A stretch of 7,713 bases of DNA from JBEEMU01 sp043778315 (lineage in GTDB: Bacteria > Bacteroidota > Bacteroidia > Chitinophagales > Saprospiraceae). Position 1 is the first letter of the stretch; every line of letters begins with the position of its first letter. The DNA is taken from the NCBI GenBank assembly GCA_043778315.1, contig JAYWGJ010000131.1:1-7713 (forward strand), written 5' to 3'. A program made the position numbers and the translations under genes. Positions 6,289 through 7,713 of the stretch are shown here, in pieces. The notes below the pieces were generated by a model. It was given only the letters and a program-made list of their open reading frames with translations. It did not search any database and was not told where the DNA came from.

Positions 6289-6543
6289 TTATCTATTAAC
6301 TCTTTTATCTAATATTATACTATTCAATATATTACTAGTAAAAGAATCGCTATTATTTATATCATTTTCAATCAATAAAGCAGCATTCACAACATTTTTT
6401 TTGCTATCAACTATATATTTATTAATCAAAATAGCTCCTATTAACCCGCCCATTACCGCTAATATATACACCCATCTTAGTGTTTCGTTAGCAGGTGCAG
6501 TGATATTAGTATCCGTATTTGATACATTAATGTTTTGTTTCAT
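6289..6543 (-). CDS. Small hypothetical membrane protein
   Basis: 84 residues, not recognised. A polar, Asn/Thr-rich N-terminus (1-21, MKQNINVSNTDTN) is followed by one hydrophobic segment at about residues 24-40 (WVYILAVMGGLIGAILI) containing a GG-x-x-G small-residue patch, then a Lys-rich KYIVDSKK and a polar tail. One membrane span with short flanks is the simplest reading; no cleavage site is evident. The ATG at 6543 follows A/T-rich bases without a Shine-Dalgarno. It precedes the nuclease-like gene on the same strand with a 36-base gap, so the two may be co-transcribed. A hydrophobic plus-strand frame (6206-6559) lies opposite it; the minus frame is preferred because its strand and spacing match the neighbouring gene and its N-terminus is polar with a single well-defined span. 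In DNA this AT-rich, either could be spurious. Confidence 0.55.
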   Translation of the reverse strand: MKQNINVSNTDTNITAPANETLRWVYILAVMGGLIGAILINKYIVDSKKNVVNAALLIENDINNSDSFTSNILNSIILDKRVNR

Positions 6544-6580
6544 TATATTGATAAATTAAAAAAATAAAATTGATAGTATG

Positions 6581-6853
6581 ATGTATATTCTGCTATGTAT
6601 AAAAGATATTCTACTAACTACGATTAATATTCTGCAAACTAAAAAAGATATTCTGCTTACCGCAATTAATATTCTGCCAACCACAACTTATATACTACTT
6701 ACTATAATTAGTATTCTACTTACCACAACATATATATTACCTATCGTGATTAATATATTGCTGACTGTAACTTATATATTGCCTATCGTGATTAATATTT
6801 TGCTGACTGTAACTTATATACTGCCTATCGTGATTAATATATTGCTTGTTGCA
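6581..6853 (+). repeat. 21-base degenerate tandem repeat, block 1 (13 units)
   Basis: Thirteen units of 21 bases follow each other without a gap. Divided into triplets, the unit is ATT or ACT or AAA, AAT or TAT or GAT, ATT or ATA, CTG or TTG or CTA, then a variable triplet, mostly ACT/ACC/ATC, and a variable triplet. In the last six units two types alternate (ACTTAT...CCTATCGTG and ATTAAT...CTGACTGTA), giving a 42-base higher-order repeat. The plus frame 6578-6859 is open through all units (a hydrophobic heptapeptide repeat such as INILLTV), but this is probably a by-product of a period divisible by three. Confidence 0.92.
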
Positions 6854-6891
6854 AGCTAATATATTTATATAAACTATATATGAACTTGAAA

Positions 6892-7206
6892 ACTTATATA
6901 TTGGCAACTGTAACTTATATATTGGCAACTACAATTAATATTTTACTAACTACAATTAACATATTGGCAACTATGATGAATATTTTGGCAACTATGATGA
7001 ATATTTTAGCAACTATGATTAATATATTAGCAACTACAAAAGATATTCTGCCAACTATAATTAATATATTAGCAACTGTGATTAATATATTGGCAACTAC
7101 AATTAATATTTTGCCAACTATAATGAATATATTATCAACTGTGATTGATATATCGCTCCCTATAACTTATATATTGACAACTACAAAAGATATATTGCTT
7201 ATCGCA
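6892..7206 (+). repeat. 21-base degenerate tandem repeat, block 2 (15 units)
   Basis: Fifteen further units of the same family, separated from block 1 by 38 bases (6854-6891). The typical unit here is ATTAAT, ATA or ATT, TTG or TTA, GCA, ACT, then ACA/ATG/GTG/ATA. The ACT in slot six is kept in 13 of 15 units. Many units contain the near-palindromes ATTAAT and TTGGCAA or TTGCCAA. Units near the right end (from 7144) are the most diverged, as expected for the decaying edge of an array. The plus frame stays open from 6880 across the block and on into antisense of the next gene, which argues against it being a real protein. The interval 6544-7236 holds no other recognisable gene. Confidence 0.92.
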
Positions 7207-7236
7207 ACAACAAAACTGAGGCAAATGCTCCCAAAA

Positions 7237-7271
7237 CTGTTCACTGTTCACTATAAACTGTTCACTATTGT
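7237..7271. repeat. Short array of 7-base repeats
   Basis: Five 7-base words in a row: CTGTTCA, CTGTTCA, CTATAAA, CTGTTCA, CTATTGT. It shares the CTATAAA word and the period with the array at 4148-4394. Its right part codes, on the minus strand, for the last residues (TIVNSL) and TAG stop of the adjoining gene. Confidence 0.75.
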
Positions 7272-7713
7272 CCATATTTTTCTCAATTCCTCAAATCCAC
7301 TTGCCAAATATCCATATCTATTATCTGTCGCGATGCCTATATTACCCAAATGCTTCAAACTAATGTCGGGTTGCTCCGCTCTTGCGCCCAATTCTTTTAA
7401 CAAATTTTCGTACTGTTTTGTTTGCCAAACGTCCACTGAGCGCAGTTGAAACTGAATGAAGTCAATAATTTCGTTTGTTTGCGTAGCAGTGAGCAGCGTG
7501 AACGGATTTTGAGTGAAATAAGTCAATAATTTGGAGGTCAAGCCGTACTTTCCTGCCTCCGTCCGCAACATATTATCTATATCATTTGTGGTATTATCAC
7601 GCTGCCACGCAATAGTCGCGAGTAGCTCGACGGCAAGCTCGCGTACCTCTTTTCTTTTAGCTTGCGCAATCGTCGTGAGGCAATCTATATCGTATATAGA
7701 TGCGTTTAATTCC
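7251..7713 (-). CDS. Hypothetical protein, 3' part only (runs off right edge)
   Basis: The minus frame is open from the right edge to a TAG at 7253-7251, showing the last 153 residues; the start is outside the window. An ATG at 7571 is internal, because the frame continues upstream of it without a stop. The visible N-terminal part (ASIYDIDCLTTIAQAKRKEV then RELAVELLATIAWQ) consists of two helices with the Leu/Ala spacing and VRELA pattern of HEAT/ARM-like repeats. The rest is mixed, with a hydrophilic C-terminal segment (LGARAEQPDISLKHLG) and the end IWTIVNSL. No catalytic motif or membrane segment is seen and the family was not recognised. The final residues and the stop are encoded by 7-base repeat words, so the original C-terminus may have been altered or extended by the repeat. 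Confidence 0.75.
   Translation of the reverse strand, partial: ELNASIYDIDCLTTIAQAKRKEVRELAVELLATIAWQRDNTTNDIDNMLRTEAGKYGLTSKLLTYFTQNPFTLLTATQTNEIIDFIQFQLRSVDVWQTKQYENLLKELGARAEQPDISLKHLGNIGIATDNRYGYLASGFEELRKIWTIVNSL

Noticed and set aside
6206..6559. Plus-strand frame of 117 hydrophobic residues
   Set aside because: Antisense to the small membrane gene and to the start of the nuclease-like gene; hydrophobic translations are expected by chance in DNA this AT-rich, and it crosses the 22-base repeat.
6581..7206. CRISPR array
   Set aside because: Units are contiguous and degenerate, with no identical repeats separated by unique spacers, and there are no cas genes.
6880..7449. Plus-strand frame of 189 residues as a real repeat protein
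   Set aside because: Its second half is antisense to the right-edge gene and its first half is the 21-base array, whose period keeps frames open. Kept only as a finding about substitution pattern.

Overview
The window looks like a chromosomal stretch from a member of the Bacteroidota. Supporting signs are a match to the Bacteroidota promoter consensus (TTG, 19 bases, TACCTTTG) in front of the ABC ATPase gene, A-rich start regions without Shine-Dalgarno sequences, low GC outside the core genes, and gene types common in that phylum (amino-acid dehydrogenase of the leucine type, PhoH ATPase, methylmalonyl-CoA mutase small subunit). No RNA gene, transposase, integrase or CRISPR array was seen.

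Layout, left to right. 1-1598 (minus): an ABC transporter ATPase followed 17 bases later by a DMP19/DUF4375-type protein that runs off the left edge. 1599-1828: a divergent promoter region. 1829-2899 (plus): leucine-type dehydrogenase. 2900-3082: a convergent gap holding a 59-base hairpin. 3083-4108 (minus): PhoH-family ATPase with a TTG start. 4109-4392: a non-coding stretch built from 7-base repeats arranged as a large inverted element. 4393-5436 (minus): a compact methylmalonyl-CoA mutase small subunit without its partner gene alongside. 5437-7206: a much more AT-rich zone with a 14-base palindrome, a putative PD-(D/E)XK-like protein, a small membrane protein, an exact 22-base repeat downstream of each of these two genes, and 28 copies of a degenerate 21-base tandem repeat in two blocks. 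7237-7713 (minus): a short tract of 7-base repeats that runs into the 3' end of an unrecognised protein entering from the right edge.

The core genes point to branched-chain amino acid and propionyl/methylmalonyl-CoA metabolism: leucine-type dehydrogenase starts branched-chain amino acid breakdown, and methylmalonyl-CoA mutase sits at the end of valine and isoleucine breakdown. They are not in one operon, so a functional link is only an inference. The 5437-7271 zone is the accessory-looking part. Its repeats and its two unrecognised genes are the most unusual content, and nothing in the sequence fixes their function.
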